64,000 nucleotides of DNA from VRUE01 sp963737575 (GTDB lineage Bacteria; Actinomycetota; Thermoleophilia; Solirubrobacterales; 70-9). A program made the translations under genes and the position numbers. The stretch spans positions 1-64,000 of the forward strand of contig CAVTTJ010000004.1 in the NCBI GenBank assembly GCA_963737575.1, in the 5' to 3' direction. Under the pieces are notes generated by a model. That model made no database searches, was not told the DNA's origin, and saw nothing but the letters and a program-made list of their open reading frames with translations. This document shows positions 17,674 to 25,783 of this stretch, piece by piece (within the stretch, counting starts at the first letter, position 1; every line of letters begins with the position of its first letter).

Positions 17674-18501
17674 TTATCGCTGACCCAAGGCCCGCGCGAC
17701 CAGCCTAGCCAGAGTGTCGTCTTGGGACAGGCTCGCCGTAAAGACGCGAACATCGATCGGATGTATCGGATGTAGGCCTCGAACCTTGCGACGTGCTCGC
17801 TCAAGCTTGTCCCGAACCGTCTCGTTCCCTGTTTCGGCAACCGTGCAAACGAATTGATTCTCGGCCCACCGCACAATTGGATCACCTGGGCGGAGCTCCT
17901 CTTGAATGGCCAAGAAGACAACACCAATCGCGGCGATCTGGGCCCGATAGTTGTCGCTGGCTTCAGACGGTGAGCCATCGTTGACCGTGAGCAGACCAAG
18001 GACCAACGTCGATCCCCGAGTACGAGCGCTCCCAATCTCGTGGCGCAGGAGGACTTCGCCGAATTGCCGGCCGTAGGCGCCTGTAAGTTCGTCCAGATAG
18101 AAGCGCTCCAGTTCCACCCGCAGAAGCTCACGGTCTCGCGCTGCGGCCTCCCTGTCTCTCGCTGCGCGTTCGCGATCGCTGAGGGCGCTCAGCCGCGCGG
18201 TCGCTGCTCTCTCCCTGATCGAACGAACTGCACCCATGATGGGATCGTCGTCGACCTCTGCTCCGTTGAGTGCCGCTGCGGCCTTGTCGACATCATCGGC
18301 GGCTAAATCACGAGCGGTCGCCTGTTCGTCCCGACGGGAAGCATTCTCGTCACGGCGCGAGGCGATTTCTTCACGCTCACGGGCAACCTGAGCGCGAACT
18401 CCAGTCGTGGCAGAGCGCGTGAGAGTCCCCTTGTCCCTGCTGACTTGGCCTTCATCGTGAACGCGCATCAACTCGGCGCCAGCCTCTGGATAGGCGTCCA
18501 A
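17674..18501 (-). CDS. Degenerate GGDEF-domain protein with Asp-Gln/Arg-rich N-terminus
   Basis: 275 residues from TTG 18501. The first ~130 residues are a charged, coiled-coil-like region (SRRDENASRRDEQATARD, SDRERAARDREAAARDREL). Then comes a GGDEF fold: YLDELTGAYGRQFGEVLLRH (LDxLTGxxxR), HEIGSARTRGSTLVLGLLTV. The GG(D/E)EF signature is replaced by VRWAENQF, so diguanylate cyclase activity is unlikely and a binding or regulatory role is more plausible. The frame stays open upstream to about 18770 and encodes DQ repeats (ADRDQ, SDTDQ, SDRDQ) with no standard start codon, so the real 5' end is probably upstream and broken. Confidence 0.65.
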   Translation of the reverse strand: MDAYPEAGAELMRVHDEGQVSRDKGTLTRSATTGVRAQVAREREEIASRRDENASRRDEQATARDLAADDVDKAAAALNGAEVDDDPIMGAVRSIRERAATARLSALSDRERAARDREAAARDRELLRVELERFYLDELTGAYGRQFGEVLLRHEIGSARTRGSTLVLGLLTVNDGSPSEASDNYRAQIAAIGVVFLAIQEELRPGDPIVRWAENQFVCTVAETGNETVRDKLERARRKVRGLHPIHPIDVRVFTASLSQDDTLARLVARALGQR

Positions 18502-19013
18502 CTCCCGATCGAACGCTTCCTGGTCGCTATCAGAAGCTCGTTGATCGGTTACTGCCGCGGCCTGATCTCGATCGGAAAGGCCCTGATCTGTGTCCGAGGC
18601 GGTTTGGTCGCGGTCCGCAGTCGTCTGGTCCGCTTCGCCCGTAGCCGGATCGTCGAGGCTCTGAGAGCCGTGACGCCATGGAAAACTAGGACTGATCTTG
18701 GGTCTTCCTTCCGGGGGCTGAATGCTGCATGGAAAGCGAGCTCCTCCAAGCCGGCGCCCCTGATATTCAGGCTAGCACCGTGGAGACCGATCGACCCCGG
18801 CCCCGGTTCGTGATCGCGTTCATCGTCTTCTGCGCCACCCATGGTGGCTGCTCGTGAAATCGGCCACTAACCGGCCAATTCTGCCGCTTGAGGGTCGCCT
18901 CCGTTGGCGGCTGTTTAGCTCCTTGCTCTTTGGAACGCGATCAAGATCGGTGTCGGCGCCGCTTTGCCTTGTGCTTGTGGTCATCTTGCGTCCGAGCGTG
19001 AGAGCATCGGCAG
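18502..19013. other. Open upstream extension of the GGDEF gene, then nothing recognised
   Basis: From 18502 to about 18770 the minus strand continues the GGDEF frame as FPWRHGSQSLDDPATGEADQ followed by TTADRDQTASDTDQ-like repeats, very much like N-termini of related proteins but lacking ATG, GTG or TTG. An ATG in another frame at about 18681 would fit with a frameshift. The remaining ~240 bases show no gene. Confidence 0.45.
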
Positions 19014-20450
19014 GTGTGGATCTGTGAGCAGATAGGCGATTGGGCGGCGGGCCTCCAGATTGATCACCTGTCCGCGAGCGTCTGCAAGCGGGCCGAGCTG
19101 CAGGCGCTGAGCATCGAGGCAGCAAGGGCCGCCGGTGAGCAGGAAGCCGCCCCGTTTGCCGCAGTGGCCCCTGACGGGCCAGCGGGCGAGGTCTATAGAT
19201 CGGCCGCCGCGTCGATCGCCCACGATTGGGACGACTACCTCTTCATGGGCCACACCGGCCATTCGGCCGTGCCAGCCGCCGCCGCGTTTTCGGATGACCC
19301 GGAGCGCGTCCTGCTCGCACGCGTCGCTGCCAACGAGGTGGCGGGGAGGCTCGGGGCGGCGCTCTTGATCGGTCCCCACAACGGCCAGTTCTGGGCCTCG
19401 ATCCACTGTGCCTCGGCGGCGGTGGCGGGAGCGGTCGGGATGGGCCTGGACGCGCGCCGCACGGCACATGCGCTGGCGATCGCCCTCTACCAGCCGCCCT
19501 ACGGGATGTGGCCGGGGTTCATGGGCCCGCAGAGCAAGCTGCTGACGGCGGCCGAGCCGGCCGCCGCGGGAGCGCGGGCTGCGTTGCTTGCCGCCGACGG
19601 CGTGAGTGGCGCGCTGGACGTGATCGAGCACCCCCGCGGCGTGCTCGCCAACCTCTCCTTCGCGCCGCGCCCGGCGATGTTTCGCGGTCTGGGGGAGGTA
19701 TGGCTCACCGACACGCTCGCCTTCAAGCGCCTGCCGGGTTGTGCCTACCTGCAGTCGATCGGCGAGGCGGCCTGCGCGGCCGGAGTCGACGCGGCCGCGG
19801 TCGCCGAGGTGGAGATCGACGCCGGATGGCTGACCTGCGAGATGGAGTCGCTGTCCGCCGGCCCCGATCTCTCCCCGATCAGGGTCAACTTCTCGGCGCG
19901 GTTCAGCACGGCGATCGCGCTGATTGCCGGCAGGCTGACCCCGGCCGAGCTGGAGCGGGCCTGGCTCGCAGAGAACGAGACGAGGATCCGCGAGCTCGCG
20001 GCGCGGGTGAGCTTGCGCCACGATCCAGCTCTGACAGCGCAGACGCTGCTCGGCTCCCTTGACGCGGGCGCCTCAGCGGATGACATCGGCCTGCGCGAGC
20101 TCCTGCGGATCCGCCGCCGCCTCGGCGACCTCAACATGGAGGAGGCCAATCCGGGCCCGGCGCTGCTGCGGGCTTTCGCCGCCGACCCCGGCCTGCGACG
20201 CAGGCTAGGCAGTTCGCTGCGGGCGCGGCTGAGCGGTCGGGCTGGGGCTGGCGGGGTCGATGAAATCGACGTCGCGAGGCTTCGGATGACCTTTCCAAGC
20301 CGGATGCGGATTCGCCTCCTCGACGGCTCTACCAGGGTCGTCGAGGGTGCCGAGCCCGGCTCCTGCGGGCGGCCCCTCGACGAGCAGCGCATGGTCGTCG
20401 CGGAGAAGCTCGCCACCGCCGGTCTTGGCGAACCGAGCGCCCGCGCATAG
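19014..20450 (+). CDS. MmgE/PrpD family protein (2-methylcitrate-dehydratase-like)
   Basis: 478 residues from GTG 19014. It has the all-helical N-terminal MmgE/PrpD domain (IGDWAAGLQIDHLSASVC; ARVAANEVAGRLGAALLIGP; HCASAAVAGAVGMGLDARRT; FMGPQSKLLTAAEPAAAGARA) and the smaller C-terminal domain. Members dehydrate 2-methylcitrate, cis-aconitate-like or related tricarboxylates; many have unknown substrates. HTGHSAVPAAAAFSDDPERV matches the family region HxGxxxxPAALA. No prpB/prpC neighbours exist here, so the substrate is open. The start is uncertain as no strong ribosome-binding site is visible. Confidence 0.75.
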   Translation: MWICEQIGDWAAGLQIDHLSASVCKRAELQALSIEAARAAGEQEAAPFAAVAPDGPAGEVYRSAAASIAHDWDDYLFMGHTGHSAVPAAAAFSDDPERVLLARVAANEVAGRLGAALLIGPHNGQFWASIHCASAAVAGAVGMGLDARRTAHALAIALYQPPYGMWPGFMGPQSKLLTAAEPAAAGARAALLAADGVSGALDVIEHPRGVLANLSFAPRPAMFRGLGEVWLTDTLAFKRLPGCAYLQSIGEAACAAGVDAAAVAEVEIDAGWLTCEMESLSAGPDLSPIRVNFSARFSTAIALIAGRLTPAELERAWLAENETRIRELAARVSLRHDPALTAQTLLGSLDAGASADDIGLRELLRIRRRLGDLNMEEANPGPALLRAFAADPGLRRRLGSSLRARLSGRAGAGGVDEIDVARLRMTFPSRMRIRLLDGSTRVVEGAEPGSCGRPLDEQRMVVAEKLATAGLGEPSARA

Positions 20451-20651
20451 CCACCCTCCAGGTTGAGCCGCTTACCTGGCGCGTCCTCCGCAGGCGGCCC
20501 TGATCCTCGAAGGGTGGCTTCGCGCCCCCTCGATCCGGTCGCGGCGCATCACCCCCAAATTTGAGCACTTCTACCCCGAGGCGTAAGGTTCAGGGCAACC
20601 TCGGGGCGCGACCGCGTTTGGCTGCCTCGATCGATAGCGGCAGGAGAACCA

Positions 20652-21704
20652 GTGAGGAGTTCTAGCGTCACACGTATCTCCCAGGCGATGATTGTGGTCG
20701 GCTTGGTGGCAGTGGGGTCCCTAGCATGGACCGCGAGCGCCCTCGCCGCTTCGACCGCGCCTCCCACGATCGAAAGCGAGTCGGTTTCCCACATCACCGA
20801 ACACGACGCCATCCTTAGCGCCCGAATCGACCCGAACGGCCTCGCGACCGCCTACAAGCTGCAAATCGACACGACCGGCAACTTCAAGTTCGACCAGAGC
20901 GACAGCTGCGTCTTGCATCCACAGGGGATCGCCTGTGCGCAGGTGGTGATCGAAGGTGAACCCCTACCCGAAGGCTTGGTCGAGCCCGCGCAGGGGAGCA
21001 TCCCGGCGGGATACGAAACTCAGCAGGTAAGCGTCGACCTCGCCAGCATCGGCGCAACCCTCCAACCCGATACCACCTACCACTACCGGGCGGTCGCCGC
21101 CAACGACGCCAGCCTCGTCGAAGGCCCCGACCAGACCTTCACGACCCCTCCTGGGACGCAGGAACCCTCGATCGAAAGCGAGTCGGTGTCGCACATCACG
21201 CCGACCGACGCCACCCTGGAAGCCCAGATCAACACCGAGGGTCTCGAAACGACCTACGAGTTCCACCTGCTGGAACGCTGGGGGTGTGAAGGATCGAGTC
21301 CGGCCTGCTATCCCCCAATACGCATTATTCCGTTGCCTAGCGGCAAGCTCCTCGGCTCTTTTGTCGGTCAGACCGTCAGCCTCGACCTGAACAGCGCCGG
21401 CGTCAGCCTCTCGCCCGGCCACAATTTCCATGAATACTCGGTCAGCGCGACCAATGCGGCCGGCGCCACAGAGGGGCAGCCCCTGCGCTTCACCACGCCA
21501 TCGGCTGCAGCGCAAGGCGAACCGCAATCACTCACCGAACCAAGCGTCAGCATAGGCGGGCTAGCTTCAACCGCGACCCAGTCGCCGACGTCTGGCCCAC
21601 CCTCGCATAGTCGCCGGCACAGGCACCACCATCGTCACAGGCGCGGCCTGCACCGGAGCAAGTTGAAACGGCAGAGGCCCACGGCCCCCGGACCCGGCGG
21701 TTAG
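20652..21704 (+). CDS. Secreted protein with two fibronectin-III-like repeats
   Basis: 350 residues from GTG 20652 with AGGAGAA just upstream. A signal peptide is clear: SQAMIVVGLVAVGSLAWTAS followed by ALAAST. Two ~100-residue repeats start with TIESESVSHIT and SIESESVSHITPTDATLEAQ and end in YHYRAVAAND.. and HEYSVSATNAAGATEGQPLRF, the beta-sandwich pattern of Fn3-like domains abundant in secreted Solirubrobacterales proteins. The tail is Ser/Thr/Pro-rich and then His/Arg-rich (SRRHRHHHRHRR), unusual and possibly metal- or nucleic-acid-binding. Role unknown. Confidence 0.75.
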   Translation: MRSSSVTRISQAMIVVGLVAVGSLAWTASALAASTAPPTIESESVSHITEHDAILSARIDPNGLATAYKLQIDTTGNFKFDQSDSCVLHPQGIACAQVVIEGEPLPEGLVEPAQGSIPAGYETQQVSVDLASIGATLQPDTTYHYRAVAANDASLVEGPDQTFTTPPGTQEPSIESESVSHITPTDATLEAQINTEGLETTYEFHLLERWGCEGSSPACYPPIRIIPLPSGKLLGSFVGQTVSLDLNSAGVSLSPGHNFHEYSVSATNAAGATEGQPLRFTTPSAAAQGEPQSLTEPSVSIGGLASTATQSPTSGPPSHSRRHRHHHRHRRGLHRSKLKRQRPTAPGPGG

Positions 21705-22025
21705 TCCTCATAGCCTGAACCGCCGCCAGGGTGCTGCGGCCTTAGAAGGGCTTACAACGTGCAACGGGGACGCTTTCACTTTGGTCTGTTCGTGATGGTG
21801 ATCCTGGTAACAATGGCTTGCTACAGCGGGGGGCAGAGATTGCGTTCAGACGGGGCCTCTGGCGCACCCGCAAGACCCGCAATGCTCAAGAACCGAAGAG
21901 ATCGTGTGCCGAACTCCGCCGCCTCACGTTTCGCTCCCGCTACACAAGATCCAGCTTCGCGCCGTAACCGGGGGCGGTCGAAAGATTCACCCGAGACGAC
22001 TCACCCGATTGTCCTGAGCGCGATG
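21705..22025. other. Intergenic region, no convincing gene
   Basis: A weak plus-strand frame from GTG 21759 to 22034 begins with a hydrophobic stretch (FGLFVMVILVTMACYSGG) and becomes low-complexity Arg/Ser-rich. It has no family and overlaps the 3' end of the convergent DUF1801 gene. Probably not a gene. Confidence 0.4.
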
Positions 22026-22385
22026 TCAGCTTGAGGTCAGACCTGCATCAGCGAGGCGCACGGCGATCAGCTTCTTGACAAGCGCCTTGGGTAGGGGGCG
22101 GTCTATGGAGAAGTGCAGAGAGCTCTTGGTCATCGTGTAGCCCTCAAGCTGATCGGCAAGCTGGCCGAGGACCGAGCCGCTGAACGGCAGGTAGCTGAGG
22201 TGATTCTTGAACGCCGCAAATCCAGCGATGACCTTGCCGTTCAAACGGAACGCGGGGACGCGGTATGAGATCCCCTCATCGGCTTCCGGGAGGACCTCGA
22301 GAATCGTGCGGCGCAGCTCTTGAAGCGTTGTGCGCTTCGGCTCCTCGAGACAACGGAGGTAGCTGTCGACCTCCTCGGCGGACAT
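22026..22385 (-). CDS. DUF1801-domain protein (YdhG/iron-chaperone-like fold)
   Basis: 119 residues. EEVDSYLRCLEEPKRTTLQE, LRRTILEVLPEADEGISYRV, PAFRLNGKVIAGFAAFKNHL, SYLPFSGSVL and the C-terminal LPKALVKKLIAVRLAD follow the DUF1801 domain closely and at its usual length. The fold resembles frataxin-associated/YdhG proteins; the biochemical role is not established. A stand-alone gene. Confidence 0.8.
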   Translation of the reverse strand: MSAEEVDSYLRCLEEPKRTTLQELRRTILEVLPEADEGISYRVPAFRLNGKVIAGFAAFKNHLSYLPFSGSVLGQLADQLEGYTMTKSSLHFSIDRPLPKALVKKLIAVRLADAGLTSS

Positions 22386-22438
22386 CCCCGCCCAGTGTAG
22401 AGGTGCATCGCTATTGCTCAGCGCGCAATCACCTTTGC

Positions 22439-22541
22439 CCTATGGGCAGGGGCCCCGCCCAATCGCCCCGGCGCCCCGCGGCTATTTCCGTGCCGCGGTG
22501 CGCTTTGCTGGTCTCTGTGTTCGCCTGCTCGTCGAGCAGCA
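22439..22541. repeat. Interspersed ~100-bp repeat, copy C1
   Basis: About 80% identical by eye to 50634-50735 in the same orientation. It contains a near-palindrome GGGCAGGGGCCCCGCCC and ends in TTCGCCTGCTCGTC. The minus-strand frame reads LLLDEQAN....EIAAGRRGDWAGPLPIG, and copy C2 reads DEQAN....EIAGGCRGDWAGPLPIG, so it may be the 3' end of a decayed coding sequence or a REP-like element. Confidence 0.6.
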
Positions 22542-22664
22542 GGGTTCCCTCCGGCGAAGCAGCCGATCATCATTAGGCGCAGCGTGTTGCCATGTCGACC
22601 ACGGACATGATCATCGCCCTACCCGAGAATGAGAAACCTCCGCCTTTGCGGGAACTTTCTGAAG

Positions 22665-22707
22665 GGTGGACGGCCGGATTCGAACCGGCGACCGCCTGGA
22701 CCACAAC
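22665..22707 (-). repeat. tRNA-His 3'-half fragment, copy B (putative att site)
   Basis: Minus strand: GTTGTGGTCCAGGCGG, then the intact T arm GCCGGTTCGAATCCGGC, then CGTCCACCC as the 3' acceptor strand with a C discriminator. The GTG anticodon identifies tRNA-His. The 5' half (acceptor, D arm, 5' anticodon stem) is absent, as expected for an integration-generated tRNA end. Copy A is at 12237-12264. Confidence 0.65.
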
Positions 22708-22981
22708 TCCTGCGGAACTTACGAGATGGGCACTGTAGGCGCGGCCGGCTTTGGCTCAATTGTGCCGCGTCATGTGAGTTTCACTCTGTTTAGGAGATTG
22801 CGTAGTAGCTCGGGCTCGACGCAATCGGTACGGCAACCTCCAGTCACCGACGGGGTTCCCTGAGCCTCTCGTAGAGGCCCGGCTCGAGACGGAGAAGAGT
22901 TGCGGCGTTCTCAAGCTGCCGGCAAGCATCGTCCCACGTGCTCGGCTCTCGAGTCGCAAGGGCACTCACAGATGGACCTCA

Positions 22982-23884
22982 TCAGACAACTGCGATTGGT
23001 CTGACCCATGAGCCGGTGGCGCCGGCGAGCTTCAGCGGCAGACAGACGAAGGCGAACTCGGAGACGGCGTCGCGGGCCATCTCCTCGAGATAGATCATCT
23101 CCATGATGTACACGCCCCGTTTGATCAAGGCCTCCAGATGGACGGGGTGCGGGCTCTCAGGGTCTGGTGAGGGAAGAACCTCATACGACTCGGTGTCGCT
23201 TCCCAACACCACTGCGCCCGCATCCATTAGGTATTCGGCTCCCTCCAAAGTGACCCCGGCATCAGCAAGCTGCGCGAGCTTCTCGGTGTCAGGCCAAGCC
23301 GACAAGTAGCCGGTCCTTACAAGGACTACGTCGCCGGGTCTAAGAGCCACGCCCTGGCGCTCGAGTGCTTCTTCGAGCTCCTTGACACCGATCGGCGTGC
23401 TGGCCGGGAGCGCGTCAACACCCTTTAAAGCCGGTATGTCGAGCAGAACACCGCGTGCGAAGATTGGCGGGATTGCGGCGGCATCATGGGTTTGCGGCCC
23501 AAAGTCACCGAGATGCTCGGCCGCGTTGTCACCACCGTACCAATGATCGTCGGCGCCGCAGGTGGCGTGGCAAAGTGCGTCGATATGAGTTCCGGTGTGT
23601 GCGCTACCCATTAGCAGCTCACTGTGGATGCCGAATTCCACTGAGTTCGTTCCCAGCCAATCCCAGTCCTTTTCCACGCGGACGCCACGAGGAGTGCGGT
23701 ATGCGAGGACCTGGAATGGGGCATGACCCGGCCATTGGGGCATATGCGTCCAGCGGCCACAATCAAGGTCGTAGGTCTTACCGGTTTCAATCAACTGGCT
23801 TGCCGCGAGCACTGAAGCGGGCCCAAGGTCAAACAGGGGCGGTCGCTGCTCCACCGAGGCTTCACTCTGCGATTTAGGACTCAT
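22982..23884 (-). CDS. Cyclase-family (kynurenine-formamidase-like) metal hydrolase
   Basis: 300 residues with the metal-binding signature HTGTHIDALCH (HxGTHxDxPxH class) near residue 97, plus LLDIPALKGVDALP, GDVVLVRTGYLSAWP and a C-terminal FVCLPLKLAGATGSWVRPIA. The family opens amide or lactone-like bonds (kynurenine formamidase, isatin hydrolase, cyclases in polyketide pathways). ATGA overlap with the hexapeptide-protein gene puts it at the 3' end of the ALDH operon. The substrate is unknown, probably a cyclic or N-formyl intermediate of that pathway. Confidence 0.82.
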   Translation of the reverse strand: MSPKSQSEASVEQRPPLFDLGPASVLAASQLIETGKTYDLDCGRWTHMPQWPGHAPFQVLAYRTPRGVRVEKDWDWLGTNSVEFGIHSELLMGSAHTGTHIDALCHATCGADDHWYGGDNAAEHLGDFGPQTHDAAAIPPIFARGVLLDIPALKGVDALPASTPIGVKELEEALERQGVALRPGDVVLVRTGYLSAWPDTEKLAQLADAGVTLEGAEYLMDAGAVVLGSDTESYEVLPSPDPESPHPVHLEALIKRGVYIMEMIYLEEMARDAVSEFAFVCLPLKLAGATGSWVRPIAVV

Positions 23885-24414
23885 TTCTCAGCCTCCTCTA
23901 GTTCCTGTAGATAATTCTGCGCGCGAGCGGCATATCTCTCACAGATCGCCCTGGCCATCCCCTCAGGAGCTTTTCCCCTGACTTTGGCGGGCACGCCAGC
24001 AGCCAGGGCGCCGGCAGGAATTTCCATGCCTTCTCGCACTACACTTCCCGCGCCTATCAGTGAACCCTGGCCGAGACGCGCTCCGGAGAGAACAGTCGCC
24101 CCCATGCCGATCATCACCTCGCGCTCAACAATGCAGCCGTGGACGATCGCCCCATGGCCGATGGCAACATCGGCTGACAGCTCAAGTGGCGCACCATCGT
24201 CCGTATGGAGGATCACGCCATCCTGGACGTTGCAGCGGCGACCAATCCAAATCGCCTCAACGTCTCCCCTGGCCACGACCCCGAACCAAAGATTGGCACT
24301 CGCGGAGACGTAGACAGCCCCCGTGAGCACGACGCCCGGCGCAACCCAGGCTCCTGCATCAATCCGCGGGGAAGCCCCCCGAAACTCGATCAGATGTGGT
24401 CCGTTCTCGGACAT
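23881..24414 (-). CDS. Gamma-carbonic-anhydrase-like hexapeptide-repeat protein
   Basis: 177 residues of left-handed beta-helix hexapeptide repeats (GVVLTGAVYVSASANLWFGV, WIGRRCNVQDGVILHTDD, IGHGAIVHGCIVEREVMIG, GSLIGAGSVVREGMEIPAGA). The three His ligands of gamma carbonic anhydrases are in place (VILHTDD, AIGHGAIVHG). Proteins like this (PaaY, CaiE, YrdA) often sit in catabolic operons; PaaY is a thioesterase and others hydrate CO2. Either activity is possible here. The gene lies 4 bases after the aminotransferase stop. Confidence 0.82.
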   Translation of the reverse strand: MSENGPHLIEFRGASPRIDAGAWVAPGVVLTGAVYVSASANLWFGVVARGDVEAIWIGRRCNVQDGVILHTDDGAPLELSADVAIGHGAIVHGCIVEREVMIGMGATVLSGARLGQGSLIGAGSVVREGMEIPAGALAAGVPAKVRGKAPEGMARAICERYAARAQNYLQELEEAEK

Positions 24415-24418
24415 TACG

Positions 24419-25783
24419 TTAGGGAGGCCCGGCAGCGGTTTCGGAGAGGCCGATACCGTCTAGGGCTATGGGCGCCATCTCCGCGACCGCTGCGAGCAGT
24501 CCCTCCACCTGCTCGTCGGTGGTCTCCGAGCAAGTACTGAACCGTCCATCCGGGCCGATCAAGACGCCGCGCTCGAGCAACAGGCGATGCAAATCAACCC
24601 GCGGCGGCAGGCCAGCCGAGTCGCGCGCGCTACGAGGGGGTCGCCGGCTAAAGTGGATGCGCCCGATGCTGCCGTAGCTGGACGCAGTGATCGGCAGGTC
24701 GAGCTCCTTGCCGATCGAGATCACGCCATCGGTGATACGCGCTCCCTGACGCGACATCCTCATCACGGTCTCGTCGTCAAGGATGTCGAGGACCGCACCG
24801 CCCGCGAACATGGTCATCGGATGCGCATTGAACGTGCCGGCATGGCGAACGAAACCCGGTCGTCGCGGGTCGAACACCGCCATCACGTCCTCCCGGCCGC
24901 CGAAAGCGCCGATCGAGAAACCACCGCCGAGCGCCTTGCCCAAGCAGACGATGTCAGGCGTGAGACCGTAGTCGCGCGCCGCACCGGCGAAACTGGTCCG
25001 CCAGCTCGCAACCTCGTCGACGATCAGCAGGACGTCGTTTTCGGCGGACCACTTCTCCAAGCCGCGGAGGTAGTTGCCGTCCGCGGGAACGGAGCCCCCC
25101 GAGTTGAGGAAGACCTCGATGATGATGGCGGCGAGGTCGTCCGTGTGGGGCTCCAGGCATCCCAGCGCGCCGTCGAGGTCGTTGTAGGGGATAACAGTGA
25201 CGCTCTCCACGACGCAATTACCCATTCCCGGCGTCTCGGCAATCGAGATACCGGGAATTTCACCGAACTTGGTGACACTCACATCCGTGAGGTCGAAGGC
25301 TCCATGGTAGCCCCCCTCGGCCTTAGCAATCCGCGATCTCCCGGTGAAGGCACGTGCGCCGCGTAGAGCCTGCCAGGTCGCCTCAGAGCCAGAATTTGTG
25401 AATCGCACCCTGTCAAGGCCGAAGCGCTCAGTGATGCGCGAGGCGAGCGAGATCTCGCTCTTGCTCGGCAGGCCGAAAGGACTTCCGAGAGACATCGCAG
25501 CGCTGATCGCCTCGTTGACCTTAGGGTGACGGTGGCCCACGGCCGAAGCGGTGTAGTTAAGAAGGAAGTCATCCACCACCGCTCCGTCGATCAGTTCGAC
25601 CGTGCTCCCCTTGCCGTTAGCTCCGTAGACGGGAAATGGAGGGATATAGACCTGTGTCCGGGTGTTGCCGCCGGGCATGAATCTGGTCGCGTGCTCGAAA
25701 GACGCGGAAGCCTCTGGCCAAAGCGCCGCGTAGCGCCGTTCCTGTTCGCTGCCCGCTCCAATAGACGGGGCGTCACCACTCAT
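24419..25783 (-). CDS. Glutamate-1-semialdehyde-aminomutase-like class-III aminotransferase
   Basis: 454 residues. ATRFMPGGNTRTQVYIPPFP at the N-terminus, FTNSGSEATWQALRGARAFT, YHGAFD, LLIVDEVASWRTSF (Asp) and the PLP lysine in DIVCLGKALGGGFSIGAFGG place it in the HemL-like subgroup of class-III aminotransferases, many of which act on beta-amino acids or other small amines rather than in haem synthesis. ATGA overlap with the FAD oxidoreductase gene. It probably removes an amino group from an intermediate later oxidised by the aldehyde dehydrogenase. Confidence 0.85.
   Translation of the reverse strand: MSGDAPSIGAGSEQERRYAALWPEASASFEHATRFMPGGNTRTQVYIPPFPVYGANGKGSTVELIDGAVVDDFLLNYTASAVGHRHPKVNEAISAAMSLGSPFGLPSKSEISLASRITERFGLDRVRFTNSGSEATWQALRGARAFTGRSRIAKAEGGYHGAFDLTDVSVTKFGEIPGISIAETPGMGNCVVESVTVIPYNDLDGALGCLEPHTDDLAAIIIEVFLNSGGSVPADGNYLRGLEKWSAENDVLLIVDEVASWRTSFAGAARDYGLTPDIVCLGKALGGGFSIGAFGGREDVMAVFDPRRPGFVRHAGTFNAHPMTMFAGGAVLDILDDETVMRMSRQGARITDGVISIGKELDLPITASSYGSIGRIHFSRRPPRSARDSAGLPPRVDLHRLLLERGVLIGPDGRFSTCSETTDEQVEGLLAAVAEMAPIALDGIGLSETAAGPP

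Larger units (their letters stand above)
22386..22981. other. Gene-free stretch with two repeats
   Basis: Holds the ~100-bp repeat copy C1 (22439-22541) and the tRNA-His fragment copy B (22665-22707). No intact gene is visible; short frames on both strands have no recognisable family. Confidence 0.5.

Noticed and set aside
22662..22740. Complete tRNA-His gene on the minus strand
   Set aside because: The 3' half is good, but the sequence upstream of the anticodon has no 5' CCTGG stem, D arm or acceptor strand.
24419..25783. hemL (haem biosynthesis) for the GSA-like aminotransferase
   Set aside because: It lies in a catabolic operon and its N-terminus and context fit the wider HemL-like aminotransferase group; no other haem genes are near.
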